Below are positions 12,201-25,224 of a DNA stretch of 64,000 bases, piece by piece. Below the pieces are notes generated by a model, which was not told the origin of the DNA, ran no database searches, and saw only the letters and a list, made by a program, of their open reading frames with translations. Origin of the DNA: Siphonodentalium dalli (Eukaryota; Mollusca; Scaphopoda; Gadilida; Siphonodentaliidae). Location: assembly GCA_032622095.1 (NCBI GenBank), contig CP136069.1, positions 9,066,036-9,130,035 on the forward strand, in the 5' to 3' direction. The translations under genes and the position numbers were made by a program. The first letter of the stretch is position 1. The number at the start of each line of letters is the position of its first letter.

Positions 12201-12347
12201 AAGAAATAAATACACGGTGTAGAGGTGTGTATGGTCAAGTTGTACCACAAAAAACTGATTGTAGGACGACGCGTAGCGGAGTCCTACAATCAGTTTTGTG
12301 TGGTACAACTTGACCATACACACCGATACACCGTGTATTTATTTCTT
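12201..12347. repeat. Near-perfect 147-bp DNA hairpin
   Basis: Arms of about 65 bp (12201-12266 and 12282-12347) are reverse complements apart from a few mismatches, around a short loop near CGACGCGTAGCGGA. The arms include GTGTATGGTCAAGTTGTACC and ACACGGTGTA. A TTGTACCACAAAA word from the arm recurs as a smaller inverted pair near 13112-13145. It resembles a foldback MITE, and no target duplication was identified. Confidence 0.85.
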
Positions 12348-13230
12348 TTGTAATACGACTGAAAGTTTATGGTCACAATTCGACTGAATAGTCAACGAAA
12401 TGCTGCGCTTTTTCGGTCTCAGGTGAGAAAACATTTCGTGGTGTAATTCGTATTGGGCGTACTCGATTTCTTTGCATGGAGTACTCTGGTAATGTCTTGT
12501 CTTGTTATGAAATTCCCCCGTTGACTTTTCGAGGCACCTCTTCTAGAAATAATCGTTGTGATTGGCTAAAAAACGATGTGTTTTCAGCGGCGCCCGTGCG
12601 TTTCATTTAAATTGTGCAGGAAATACGATTGGGTCATTTCTGTTTTGAACGTTGTTGGGACAACATGAATATGATCATCGACTATGGACCATTTTCCTTA
12701 CACAAAGCGATCTAAATGATCTAGTTTACTAAACTAATCTTATCCCCCTTCTGTACTGGTGAACAAACGCTTTCATTTTCAACTTGATTCCGAAATATCG
12801 AATATGATCGAGATTCGAATCGACGAATGCACAGCCCGGCCCCATGGATTTATTTAATATACTTATTAAGTAACTTTCTTTGGTCGTCGTAACATATATC
12901 AATATACCATAACATCATTTGGACCATATTCATTGGCAACCAAACTGGTTTCAAGCGACAAATCGCTAGAAAATTCGCAAGATTGTCAAGATGTAGCAAA
13001 ATTCAAAGGGATACGGGTGCGGGTGTACTCCGTTGATGCCCCGTTTGCGCGGAGTTAGAAAAGACGGGAAAAGTCGCGTGCGGCGATCTGAATAAACCGA
13101 TTTTTTTCGTGGTACAATTGGAAAAAGTAGAATTGTACCACAAAACTGGAACGAGATAGCCATGGTAACTCGGGCCACTGGCCAATCAGGACATGGCTTT
13201 TAAGCATAGTTAGGCAGGGTCGTATTACAA
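12348..13230. mobile_element. Candidate 883-bp TIR element
   Basis: TTGTAATACGAC at 12348-12359 and its exact reverse complement at 13219-13230 bound a segment without supported ORFs. It abuts the preceding hairpin and shares the TTGTACCACAAAA word with it. A short terminal repeat alone is weak evidence, and no target duplication was seen. Confidence 0.35.
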
Positions 13231-13836
13231 GTATTATTGTATTGTATATTTGGATATTGTTCTTAAACTCAAGGAAAGAATTATTGACATTTAAAATTGT
13301 AGGTCATTCTATAGATATGGATACCTCTATCTCTTAAGTTGATAATAAATGCTCTTTGTTGCTAATTAGTAGTGCCCCTTTAAGTCATATGCACCTATTT
13401 TTTAAGCCCATGACACCCCTGTGTCAAATAACTTCAAATTTGCCGACATATATTCTGAGCTGATAATAAACGCTCTTCTTTGATAATCTAATTTATGTTA
13501 ATATAATTTAGTAGTCCCCGTTTGAGGTCTAAGGTGCCTATGTCATGATATTTGCCTGGTCAGGTGACATCTGTACCAATTTTCCAACATATCGTCTAAG
13601 CTGATAAGGAACGCTCTTTATTGCTCGTACATGATAAATAAAATTGTTAAGTCCCTCTTTAAGGTCAACTTTTCACCCCCAGTCAATTTACCACTGCATA
13701 TCAATTTCCAGCGACCGTTTCATTCACACGCACACCTTATTGACTGTCTCGTGCCACTAACAATACCGGTAGTCTAACATACCCTCAGGCTGTTAATCAT
13801 CCCTGTTGGCAATTACTAAACCACGACACACTCAAA
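13231..13836. repeat. Diverged triplicate of ~135-bp units carrying (A)ACGCTCTTTATT
   Basis: Three diverged units contain AATAAATGCTCTTTGTT (near 13344), AATAAACGCTCTTCTTT (near 13467) and AACGCTCTTTATT (13610-13622). Each is followed by TTAGTAGTCCC- or TTAAGTCCC-like words and TTTAAGGTC. These are inverted versions of the same 13-mer found at 163-443. No gene is supported. Confidence 0.65.
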
Positions 13837-15490
13837 ACTCATATTGTTGGTATATCACATACAAATTGGTAAGTCTACCCAGACTTGTTGATGATATGCA
13901 TAAGTTCATCTGTATCCTATATATATACTCACCGACTCAGGCTGAGCATGTTCCTATTCACACATTCAAGGATGTTGGGTAACTTTCACTGGTGGTTATT
14001 GTCTGTCTTTTACTTGAGATGGCCTCACACATCATCCACACGTATAGGACTAGGTATCTGGAGTATCTGCATATATCTATGTCTGTCGTGGTGTTCAGCG
14101 ATGGAGCATTTCTATTGTGTTTGTACTGTTCTGCTTGCATGTGTGCTATGTTCAATCTATCGTCATCAGCTGTTTCAGGAATCGGGCTGTGGAATACACA
14201 TTGATTCAAAACTTTAATATTAATAGGAATACATGTACATGTTTTATATTTGTCTTTAATGATTGGCGAAGTGGGTGTAAGTGTAACGTCCACCGGCATT
14301 ACTGACCCATTTCAAATGCCACCACTGCTCATCGGAGGCCACATCATCACGGCGACTTGGGTTCGGGACCCATCATAAGAGCCACTTCACATTAACAACA
14401 TCTAACTAGTATTTAAACATAAACATAAATTTAAAAATACAAGAAATAGTGTCACACATACATATTAACGCGATCTTAAACACGTCTTCGTGCCACAACG
14501 TCACCAAAGAGACACCCTGACAGTCTCAGACCGAACTGATGTCAAGACATGCGCATTGTTCACAACAATATCTATGGTAGCACGAATGCGTAATCACTCG
14601 AAAGAAATCATAATACATTTTCTTTGGCTGTGAAAGACCGATCGGCATATTTTACTCTTTAGCCCTGGCCAATCGGGCTATTATGGTAACATAGATCGAT
14701 CGGTGATTCACCCATGCAGTATACATGTACATGTAGCTGATTTTTTATTTACATAGGGGCCCATACTGCAATAGTAATCACATGATATGGATTAAATGTG
14801 TTTGTGTCAGAACTGTTGTACAAAATTACAAATATATGGTATCATGTTTCGCCCCATACTTTTTTCGATTCCTCGTTTGTTTTGGTTCCTTCGCGGCACA
14901 GCAAGCGAAATATTCCAAATTATTTGGTTCCTTCGGTTGCTTCGTTTTTTTTTTCAATTTCTTCGGTTCCTTCGTGCGACAATTGTTTTTTTTTTCGCTT
15001 TCGGTGGTTCCTTCACTTGCTTCGCAACGTTTTTCTTGGTTCTTGTTAGGTTTCGGCAGTTTCTTTGCTTGCTTCGGATACTTCGCAAAGCATGCGAAGA
15101 AACCGCCGAAAGCAAAAAACCAATTGAAGCAAGCGAAGTAATGATTTACAATGATGTTTTTTTGCTTCGTTGTTTTATTTTTTCGCTTGCATCGTTTTAT
15201 TTTTCGCTTCCTTCACTGCGAATGAATAGCAGCAAGCGAAAAAACCAAACAAATGAAGCAAAAAAAAAGTGTGGGGCAGAAACAGGACACCATATAAATA
15301 CAACAAATTGAGGTAATTGGAACTGCCTCTGGTGACACTGGAAATTTAATTTAGAAAGTTAAAAGAAATCAACAGATCTACGACTTTTTACACTTCCCCT
15401 GTTTTATTCTTCTGGAATATTTAACGGTTAGTGTTGTTGTGCATTATATCATGCGCTGCATTGATTGATCATACACTACACCTGTTTGAA
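13837..15490. repeat. Dispersed repeat, copy B, left part
   Basis: This matches 6014-7690 in the same orientation. It includes the SINE-like boxes near 14264-14370 and the foldback element. The uninterrupted TTTGAAGTGC near 15484 is the empty site for the 1.4-kb element in copy A. Confidence 0.85.
14834..15297. mobile_element. TTCGCTTC-rich foldback element (copy B, complete ends)
   Basis: The left end TATATGGTATCATGTTTCGC and the right end, whose reverse complement is TATATGGTGTCCTGTTTCTG, form terminal inverted repeats. The interior is made of T-rich TTCGGTTCCTTCG words. The 171-aa plus-strand ORF across it is low-complexity F/R/S sequence and is not supported as a gene. Confidence 0.65.
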
Positions 15491-16929
15491 GTGCTTTAAA
15501 ATAACGTTTTTGCACATATATCACAAAATTTCGATACAAATTATAAACGCTGCACGTTGTTTCCCATTTTCGGTTTCGTAAAAAGAGGCGAAAAACAATT
15601 GGCAGATGTTAAACCCATTCCTTATAGGAACGACCAGCATTCATTGCAAAAAAATATTCTCATTTGTTCAAATCGCCATCAACAGAAGGAATATTAAAAT
15701 ATATATAGTTTTGTTCATATGCCAAACATAATCAGCGCGTAATTAATATATAGCCATCAAGGCGTGCAGTGGTGTACGCAAACAAGGGGCTGCTCGTGTT
15801 ACAGAAGTTGTGCTGCTTTTTACATAAGACATAGAAATTTTATTGGTTAATCACACAAAAATTATATAAACGCTCTTTATTATTTCCAGATCAGGAAAGC
15901 ATGGCCCCAAAAGTGGTATATATATGCCAACATACATGTACCATAAGGACGTTCTCAGTTATAAGTTATAGACATATCATTTGTGCACGTAATTGTGTAG
16001 ATTTCGTGGATTCGTGTGTGATACGAATGGTTGCAATTTCAAGTATTTTTCAGTTTTCTTTTGCGGGTTAAAGATACGGGCGGCGTTGGCGGTGGGCATG
16101 CTGTTAAAATATTCACCCCGTCAAAAACCGCCATAAACAGAAAGAATAGCGAAATATTGACAGACTTAATTGTTCTCATACCAATCCGAAATATGGCATA
16201 AACAGTATGTTATTAAAAATTATCCCTTTGTTATGTGAACGAAAGCAAAAAACGTTACGTTTCCTGGCTTTTGTTCAGATCCGGATATGGTAAACATAAA
16301 GAGCGTTATTTGTTACTGTTTTCCTGATATAGAAATAATAAAGAGCGTTTATATAATTTGTGTGTGATTAACCAATAGAATTTTGGTGAGCTAAATTGCA
16401 ATTTCATGCATGTGACCTAGCGTACGATCACATTAAAATATCCTCTTTTATCAGTCGACACAATTTGGCTGCCAGAATCTCATACTATATGGGCCTCATG
16501 GGTCGATCTAATTAGGCCTATTTTGTGGACCGGTACATATAGAAAACGTACATGTGTTAGTTACATGTATATTGTGTCAAATCTGACAAATTTAATAAAT
16601 ACCACATATATATATTTAATCGATACGGTATTGAGCCATATTGCATTAATATAAATTAAAATATATCCAGGCCTCGGCCTATTTCTAACTGAAAGGGTAC
16701 TTTCGTGGATCCGAGTTTCACGAGGAGGGGTTGTACTAACAAATATATACCGACACAGTATAATATTATCACTCTAATATCGGTAGGCTAGGGCACATGC
16801 ATGAAATAGCAATTTAGCTGACCAAGACAACACACGTGCATGACAAACGTGCATTTCCAAAAGACCATGTATATATTTGGAACATGTAGGGGTATCAATT
16901 TACGTTTATGACAGCTCAGCTAGACTCAA
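15491..16929. repeat. Dispersed repeat, copy B, middle part with an inverted block
   Basis: The flanks match copy A (9091-9230, 9430-10060), but 15896-16075 is inverted relative to 9240-9425. The inverted block lies inside a pair of long inverted repeats annotated separately. No gene is supported. Confidence 0.75.
15835..16385. mobile_element. ~550-bp element with ~65-bp terminal inverted repeats
   Basis: The left arm (15835-15898) contains TATTGGTTAATCACACA, then TATATAAACGCTCTTTATTA, then ATCAGGAAA. The right arm (16319-16385) is its reverse complement with few mismatches. The recurring AATAAAGAGCGTTTAT word sits inside both arms. The interior contains the block that is inverted with respect to copy A, so the element or recombination between its arms may have flipped it. 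Confidence 0.65.
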
Positions 16930-16944
16930 CCCATATAAAAATGT

Positions 16945-17600
16945 ACCAATGTATTTACCAAGGTAAATTTTACCATGGTATTTGTACCACGGTCAATTGA
17001 TCACGTCGGTAAATTTTACCAAGGTGAATTTTAGTGCTTTACCAAGGTAAAAATTTACCAAGGTATTTAACGAGGTAAATTTTACCATGGTTTTTGACCC
17101 CGGTCAATTGATCACGTCGGTAAATTTTACCAAGGTGAAAAAATCACGGTAAAACTTTACCATGGTGAAAATACCATGGTAAAAGAACCTCGGTAAACTG
17201 TTGAAATACTACTGTATTTTTACCACGGTGAATTTAGCATGGTAACTTTTACCAAGATGTTCTACCAATGTATTTGACCTTGGTAGAACACCTTAGTAAA
17301 ATATACCACGCTATATTCACGGTGGCAAAATACTGAGGTATTTCAACAGTTTACCCAGGTTCTTTAACCGTGGTATTTTCTAGAGTTAAAATGTTGAATA
17401 TATCAAGGTATATCCCCAGAATTTACATGTATATGTGAATCTAGAATGGTAAAAATCGACCAAGGAAATTTGACGCAGTATCGATTTACCAATGAATAAG
17501 TACTAGGGTATGTCAGTTGAAAGTACCGTGATAATTAATAGGTAAATAACTATTGGAATATACCCTGGTAGAAGAATCAGGTGACACTTTGAAAATACCA
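16945..17600. repeat. Left subterminal ACC(A/T)(A/T)GGT repeat array
   Basis: There are dozens of short palindromic words such as TTTACCAAGGTAAA, TTACCATGGTAA and TACCACGGTAA in both orientations, densest at 16950-17350 and decaying rightward. They correspond to the array at 25480-26270 at the other end of the 9.35-kb element and probably served as binding sites for its transposition proteins (inference). Confidence 0.75.
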
Positions 17601-17758
17601 AGGTGTAGTACGTACAGCAATTATTTAATTTAATTTAACCGATACACACACATCTACAATGTCTAGTACTGGTACTAAGCATCTGTGATGTAATATTGCA
17701 CGTCAGTTTTGGGGGAATTGATCAATGATATAAATTAGCATAATTGAGAAATGTTTGT

Positions 17759-17922
17759 TTAATATTCTAATTCTAGTTCATGTCGATTATTCCCTGCTGG
17801 CCTCCGCTGATGCTGCTTCTTCGCCTCTTCCTTCAAGCGTTTGCTGCAGTTCGCAAATTTTTGCGCGATGTATTTGCGAACTTCTCCGTTTGTCCTCATC
17901 GGATGCTTTGCCAAGACACGAT
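17759..17922 (-). pseudogene. Candidate terminal exon of a transposon-borne gene
   Basis: On the minus strand a pyrimidine-rich tract ending TTATTTTCCAG is followed by an open stretch with RVLAKHPMRTNGEVRKYIAQ and NCSKRLKEEAKKQ, ending at a TAA at 17759-17761. The segment is basic and helical in character, unlike translated AT-rich spacer. It lies just inside the left end of the 9.35-kb element, opposite the acidic first-exon remnant at 23399-23905. It could be the last coding exon of that element's gene. I do not recognise the family. Confidence 0.35.
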
Positions 17923-18349
17923 CTGGAAAATAACATAATTTTTATTTATTATTTTATTACGTCCAAATCTGTAGCAATTGGCAAACAGGTTAATTTATAC
18001 TAGTTTACGGTCATTCAAGTCATGTCGGTACTGAAATTACATGTCCCATCAATAATAACGATGCAATTCATGGAAGTTTTAACATGATAGATGTATAACT
18101 AACTATAAGAGATTTTCAGAACAAAGAAGCAATATTTTCCTTAAATGAACTAACTATATATTTCCTTAGATAAGTTTGATAGGCAAAACATCCTTATAAT
18201 GACAGTATGCAAACATAATAATATATAGTTGTACATTGAACAATATAATAAATGATATAATAATAGATGGTAATATATAACCATTTAAGTAAGCTGAATG
18301 TGCATAGGGTCGTCTCGTCTTCATTTATTCATTGCTTATGAGGCGATGC

Positions 18350-19540
18350 TCATCGCGTGCGGAAAATAATTTTCGGATTATATGACATAATAAAAATTAT
18401 TGAAGTGCATGAATTTGAAATATCGTTGGATAGGATTTTGACAAGCTGTTCAGTTTGTGTCATGTTTTCAAAGTCTGGGAACTGTGTCTTCATAAGAGTT
18501 ATTAGTTCGAGCCGCGGTGTGCGGTAAGCACTACATTCCAAAAGAAAGTGGTTTTCATCTTCAATAGCACCATCGGAACAAAATATACATAGTCTTTGTT
18601 CCAATGCCGTCGGCGTCCCTTTTCAATAGCCAGTTTATGATTACTTATACGCAGTCTAGTAAAAACGATTCTATTTTCTATTGATGGTGTGTGAAGAAGA
18701 TAAGGTTCTATTTCGTACTTAAGTTTGAATAGTCGGTATGTCCGTAATTTATTACTTCCCGTTTTTGAGCATTCATCCGTGAAACTCTGTCTGAAATATA
18801 TATAATAATCTTTGATAAGGTTTCTTTTGAATTGACTCAGAACTGGACCCGGATTTTTTAGGTCTGCAATATTCCACCCCAGTGATTCTGCCGTTTTGAA
18901 GATTGATTTCTTAACCGATGCCACTTGTTGTTCCAACGCAGCATTACGGAGCAGATTACAGTCCGACCGTGAAATTATCTTAATTACATAAGATGAAAGT
19001 CTGCATGCCACGTCAATAAATAATGGGTGGCTCCCTAACTCGGCGCGAACCGCGTTGTTCGAAGAAAATCTGCCGACTCCGAGTAACCGCTTACAATATT
19101 TTATGTGTACCTTCTCACATGGTAGGCGATCGTGATTTTTAGTGGTTATTTCCACACCCCATATTTCGCTACCATATAACAATATCGGCTTAATTAATCT
19201 ATCGAAGAGTCTTAAAGACGTCACTAGTGGAATCGGTGCATCGTTTGTACATGCGTTATATAAAGAATGCATTGCTTTGAGTCCTTTAGCACTCAATTCT
19301 TCCATTGCATGTGAGAATCTACCCGTATTACTAAATTTAATTCTAAGATAATTGTATTCGTTAACAATTTCCAACTTCTGATTTCCAATGTGAAAGTCTC
19401 GTGAAGTTTTAGTTTTCCTACTTCTAAACACCACACATTTAGTTTTATCAGTGTTCACGGTGAGTTTATTGGTGTCAGTGTATCTATTTAGTCTGTTTAG
19501 ACAGCACTGTAGCCCACTTGGAATATATGTAGATTCAAGA
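18350..19540 (-). pseudogene. 3' fragment of a second LINE family (RT C-terminus)
   Basis: The minus-strand ORF opens with NTDKTKCVVFRSRK, a stretch typical of the segment after the RT palm. It continues with a thumb block (IKPILLYGSEIWGVE), then PCEKVHIKYCKRLLGV and ELGSHPLFIDVACRLSSYV. It ends with a C-terminal cysteine/histidine segment (RLCIFCSDGAIEDENHFLLECSAYR) in a shifted frame at 18604-18350. The catalytic RT motifs are missing, so the copy is 5'-truncated near 19540, and the frame change near 18600 kills it. It is nested inside the 9.35-kb element. This style of ELG-HPL domain is widespread in invertebrate LINEs. Confidence 0.9.
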
Positions 19541-22500
19541 AAAACTAGTTATGGCGTAACATCAGTTATCATGGAATTGCCCATATATCGGCTATCTCGG
19601 CTTCATAGCTTGTGTCAGATGTCTTAATTCACACATACATACATACATGCATGTACATGTAGACATAAACAGTTAAAACCTGTCTTAACTCGATATTTTG
19701 GTGTTTGCATTTACATCACAGATTTTTCTACACTTTTTAGGAATGGGGCCCATACCCTTCTATTCCAATTGGGAAAATTAGCGTCAAAGCTTGAAATTGG
19801 GATTTGTTACGAGTCGAAAGGAACATGTCGGTACTACCATATTGTGAAAAACACCTCATAACTAGAATGCACTCACTGGAGCTGCATATACTTGCGCCCA
19901 TCACACATTTGGCATGTTGTGTGGTGTCTTGCCAACAACAGTTTGAACCACGGGTGCTGACCCTCGTTTGAGAGATCGATAACAAAAATCTAGATATCAA
20001 ATCTATGTTCATCCATCGCTGAAATAGTTGTATGTACGGACAGAATATCTCTGTTATCTCAAGTTGATCTATTACACTAATGATAGTCTTAGTAATACGT
20101 ACGAGTTGTTTGACATATTAATATAACAATGTAGACATCGTTTATATGAAGGGTGTGAAGACGATTGATTGCCGATGATGCTATATTATATACCAATTGG
20201 GTTAACTTACTAGTTTGACTAGAATGATATCAAGTGTGTATGCCAGTGGCAAAAACCATCAAAGTAAATTATAAAATACCGACACAATTAAATAAAAGAA
20301 ACGCGATCATTGGTTAGTCTTTGATTAACAATGTGTCAATGTGAACATGCCCTTAGCGACTGATCTACATACTTCGGGAACATTTCAAAATGTCTATTGC
20401 GTTGAGAATGAGAAAGTTTGTTTTCCCAATTAATGAATACGGCATTTTAATAATCCATGTTTCCCCATTCACATTTTCAGTGCAATTGTTTTTCAATTGA
20501 ACCACGCGCTCGACTGTTTGGCGGACATGATTTATATGCACCATGCAGGATCTTTCGAAAATGTTTTGAACTTTCCAGAAATATGTTCGCACCTCACAGT
20601 CACTGAGAAAAAAAAGATTCCGCACGCATCTTTTAGACTTGATCTCAACTCATTTCCTCGAGTTTCAAGTTACATAAAATAGGCTTCTAATGGGCATGTA
20701 CTGTTTCCCACGTTTGTTTTACATGCAGTATATATATTGATAATAATACAACACGAAGTTGTTGGCAGATGGAATGGTTTAGCCTGTCAGTAATACGAGT
20801 CTCAGCTGTCTGGACATCGACGCAATCATGTCTGGTGTTTTGCGCGCCCATGTAGCTTGTGACGTCATGATGTGCGTCGTGACGTCATGGCGTCTTGATC
20901 GGTTTCCAGTAAGAAATAATTCAATATTGTTCATTTATGAACGATTTATTACCAAAATAAAACCAGATAACAATGCAAATTAAGTATATATGTGGATTTA
21001 AATTACAATTGATGCAACCATTTCATATTAGCGCGTGTTCATGTTTTACAGTATGCACTTCCGGTATGACGTAACATATTCACGAAAGGAAGGAAGAATA
21101 AACAGACATCCGAGCCGAAAACATTACTTGCGTCCAGCATGGACTGGCGCAAGTAACAAGAACTATTACTAATAGTAGCCAACAAACAATGTTATATGTA
21201 TCTTAGTGTACTTGCTTGTACTATTTATGAACAAAAAAAGTAAGAAAAGAATTTATTTTTTTTTGGAATCAGTTGGAATTGGGGATTTTTTTTTGTAAAT
21301 TCAGGTGGGAGCCAGGAAAAAATTTGCATACACAACGCTGAAATTTTTTTTTGCGGCACTTTGGACCCCCAACTCCCCCCCCTCTTTGTGCAAAAAAAAT
21401 ATTGTTTTCCACTCATGGTTTTGGGACCCCCCCCCCCCTTTCCAGTCACATTTGAATGAAATTTATCAAGCTGGAGAGCCATTATAGGCAAAAACATCAG
21501 GGTGTAGAATGTCCAGTGAAGGTGGCTGATGTTGAGAAACTGAGAATGGTTAAATTAGAATGAACATATATAATAATTATCAGTCATTCGTAATTTGACC
21601 ATTCTGTTTTTTCCAGCATCATCCAACTTTGGTGTACTTTCGCCACCAGTTAAACTCAAATACTAATAAATTATAACTATGAGCACAAGCAATACACTCC
21701 TCGTGAGATTAAAAAATTTATCATGAAAAACTCAACACAACCAGCTGACGCAACCAGTGAAACAACTTTAAAAAAATATTTTATCTAATTATTTATTCCA
21801 GACTTTGCACTGGACTTTGTGTAATGTGCATTTATCCATGAAATGCACTCGTGTTTACTTTATATATTTTTTAAAGTTGCTAGTTAAAGTGAAGTTGTAA
21901 ACACACAACACACCGGAATATTATATGCTGCCCAGGTTGAGATGGGGTTTTCTAGATAAATGTTCTAAATCTCAAATGAGTGTATTGCTTGTGCTGAGAC
22001 AGTTCAGCTCTTTTTGTTATGCAGTATTTCATAAAGTGTATATCCTATATATTTCCATTGGAAGTGTGTCCTTATAAGTGTTTTGACTGGTGGTATTAAT
22101 ATAGTTTCCTATGAACGATCCACTCCGATCTTATTGGATTTAATGGAGTCAGATGTAGCAGTGACTTTCTATGCAAAATGTATCAGATATATTCATTTTC
22201 ATTTTATCATTGATGTCGTTCAACTGACATTTCTAAATTGAATTTTGAAAAACGTTGAAGCTGATTGAAACATTATTTAAGTTAATTTTAACTCAGGTGA
22301 AGTTTCAATTATCGTTGTGCAAAGTGACTTACAAAATCTTTATATAATCTGGATTAAGACATAAATGAGTTTAACAAGAAACTTTGGTTACATTTTATGG
22401 TACAAAATTACCCAAGTATTTCAGACTAGCCACTTATCAAACTGTTTCTTGCCTGTTTTACAATATGCAGTGTACGTGGTTAGATGGACCATTTTAATAT

Positions 22501-23398
22501 TAACAATAGCTAAATGGTTGTAGAATAGCGCATATAAATAAATAATATCTCATTATTTCACAAGTGAAAGACAGTCATGTTTTACTAAGAAAATGCTATT
22601 GAGACTGATAGAGATCCATGTGAATGTCTGTTCATTAATAATTGGGTATGTAACACTGTAGCACTTTTGTCTTTTATAGTATTAGTAACTTTGTGCCAAA
22701 AACATGTTTATAGATTAGAGAACAGGCATGTTCTACATTTATTTTACACATTATTTCAGTTTCATATCAGACTTGGAGAGTTGAATTTCAGTTTGATACC
22801 ACAGATAGTGGTAATGTGATACCGGTATTTTATTTTACTTACTGAAGTATATGTGGTTTATTTGTCTTTAGAGTTCATTATAATATATTTACATACCAAG
22901 TGGTTATCCAACCCAGGTGGGCCAGCGCAGTTAAAAATTTCACGAAGGTTTATTTAGTATTAGACGGGACCAAATAATCAAAACATTCTGAGGCCAACCT
23001 GACCACAGATAACTGTACCTAGTATATTGTGTGTACACTACAGGTGTTATTTAGATCATAACACATCAAAACAATCATTATATAGGCTAAACAGCTTGTA
23101 ATTAGTTCAAAAAAGGGCAAAAGGAAAAAAATTGCAAGCACCAGAAAACACCGGAAAAAACGTGTTTTCAGGAGCTGCGACCCCCCACCCCCGGCCTTGT
23201 GTCGGAATTATTTTGCACGACTCCCCCCTGGTAAATTGGGAAAATACATGCCTATTTACGATTGGGAATGGGGTCGATTTTCGAACCTACCATCATGCAA
23301 CCATGCAGTCGTATTCCTTTCGGCCTGAGCGGGCTATGTATATATCCCAATCGGCAAGTGTGCCGGACCTGATTACTTTAAAATAAAGACTCACGTAC
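19541..23398. other. Anonymous interior of the 9.35-kb element
   Basis: No supported gene. 21240-21440 is rich in T and C homopolymers, which create overlapping spurious ORFs on both strands. A similar CCCCCACCCCC-type tract lies near 23175. If a transposase once lay here it has been deleted or is too degraded to recognise. Confidence 0.4.
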
Positions 23399-23905
23399 CT
23401 CATCGTCACTGGCTTGCAGTTGTTCAAGTTCGATTTGGACTGATTCATTTCCATCGTTAGCAAATCCGTTGTCTTGAAATATCACATTATCACCAATCTC
23501 CAAACATACTTCCTCTGAGTCGATATCTTCTTCAACTCGAAGCTCATATTCAATATCTGACTGCGGAACTGAGGGCCGCGGAACAATTTAATCCTGTGTT
23601 TCTTGTTGATCATTTAGCATGTTTAGTTGAACTTGTTCATTGTCATTATGTTCAACTTGTTCTATTTCATTAGGTGTTGCAAAGTCTGAGCCATTTGACA
23701 GTGTATTTGAGATACTTTCACTTTGAGAATTGTGGCCGGCATCATTGTCACTTTCAGTTTCACTGTGTGTTCACAAGTTGAAGTTCCACTTGCAGTCGAA
23801 TAGAAACGATCAGCGTCACACCTCCAGCGTCTAGTTGTGCTTTGGAATATTCTCACTTGGGTCCTCCAAGTATCGTTTGTACTGTTTAAGTTTGTCCTTC
23901 GACAT
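23399..23905 (-). pseudogene. First-exon remnant of a transposon-associated gene
   Basis: On the minus strand an ATG at 23905 starts MSKDKLKQYKRYLEDPSENI, followed after a frame change by a long Ser/Glu/Asp/Asn-rich stretch. That stretch has one in-frame stop, then SDIEYELRVEEDIDSEEV, and ends at GATGAG followed by GTACGTGAG, a strong 5' splice site at 23398. A short basic RYLxDP leader followed by an acidic tail is a pattern I associate with 5' exons of invertebrate DNA-transposon genes. That association is from memory and unverified. Stop and frameshift make it a pseudogene. Confidence 0.4.
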
Positions 23906-23999
23906 AACGAGGAGAATGATTCGTTACTAGCTTCGAAAACAAAATGAAAATCTATACCGCCAAAAACATTGGAACTGACGGAAGTGGAGAGTGGAGGTC

Positions 24000-25224
24000 G
24001 TCGATCGATAAGTGAGAATTAGCGAAACGGACAATAAAAAACGAACATGATTAAAGCAGTTCATATTAGTATCATATAATGTATACATGACACACATTAA
24101 TTAATCAACCGACCAACTAGTTATATAATTCATGAAATATCAGTTTTTTTATTATCGTGATTGCGTATGGCGATTTCGGATAGTAATTTATGCGCGGTTC
24201 GTTTCGTTTATGTTTTGAACTCATGTACTCTTTTTTTCTGTATTAAATTAGAGTAATATTAACAATTGTTATCCTTCATCCCATTTTCCTCTCTTCTGAT
24301 TGGCTGAGAGTGCGTCACATGGCGGGCGATAAATCACCATATTACCCTCGAGGGTAACATTGTCTCAGTTATTGACCGCTCAGCTGTTACCAGCAAACAG
24401 AATTACGAAGAACTCACCACGCAGAAATTCTCTGACAGCTCTCTGATAATTTCTAAAAACACTGTTTTTATAAACCCCACTGTTTCATAACAACCGTGAA
24501 CTGTGGTGTTTGCTAATTTGCATAATTGTGTGTTTTTTTATTTGCTATTAAAGCACGCTATGTATAAATGGTGTTATCACAGACACATATCTGTTATACG
24601 GTGTAATATTCCTAATGGACTTTTTTATATCAATAATAAAGACCGTGGGACAAATATATAAACCTTATTATGCAGTTGGTATTTGCTGCAGACAATTGCA
24701 CATACGATGTACATACGTTACAACTACGTTTATGTGCTTGATCAAATAGCCACTCTTTGCTGTTTATCAATTGACTATTTCATTTCTTCAATACATTCCT
24801 CAGACTTCAAAGAATACCCGTATGTTGCGTAACAATCTGTGACATATGTCAAATTCTTTTTGCACCACTACAACGTGTTAGTTTCACATTTTAGCAATCT
24901 GGAAATGAACACGTCTGTCCGCGTCTTCACGGCCATTAAAATTTGAAACGAAACCGAACATTTCGCTGCATGGCTACTCAACTTCGAAATTGCTTTGCTC
25001 CTCTTTCCGTGAACCGATTTCCACGATGCAACCAGCAAACTGACCGGAGAATAGCTGCGCGAATGACGGGTCTGTTAATTGATCCAGATTATGAATGTTT
25101 TATTTTCTAAATAGCGATGATTCCAACATAAAATTAACTTTTCGAACTGGATTAAAGAATATATGCGCGCATTTATGCCTGCTATTAAGGAGGTGCTTGT
25201 GTACTCCTTTGTCAGATAACAAAA
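24000..25224. other. Anonymous spacer with a 16-bp palindrome
   Basis: No gene is supported. TTACCCTCGAGGGTAA at 24342-24357 is a perfect palindrome. Confidence 0.4.

Noticed and set aside
13885-14305. ORFs of 62-113 aa shared with 6069-6483
   Set aside because: They sit in the dispersed repeat, and indels between the copies break the frame. No domain is visible.
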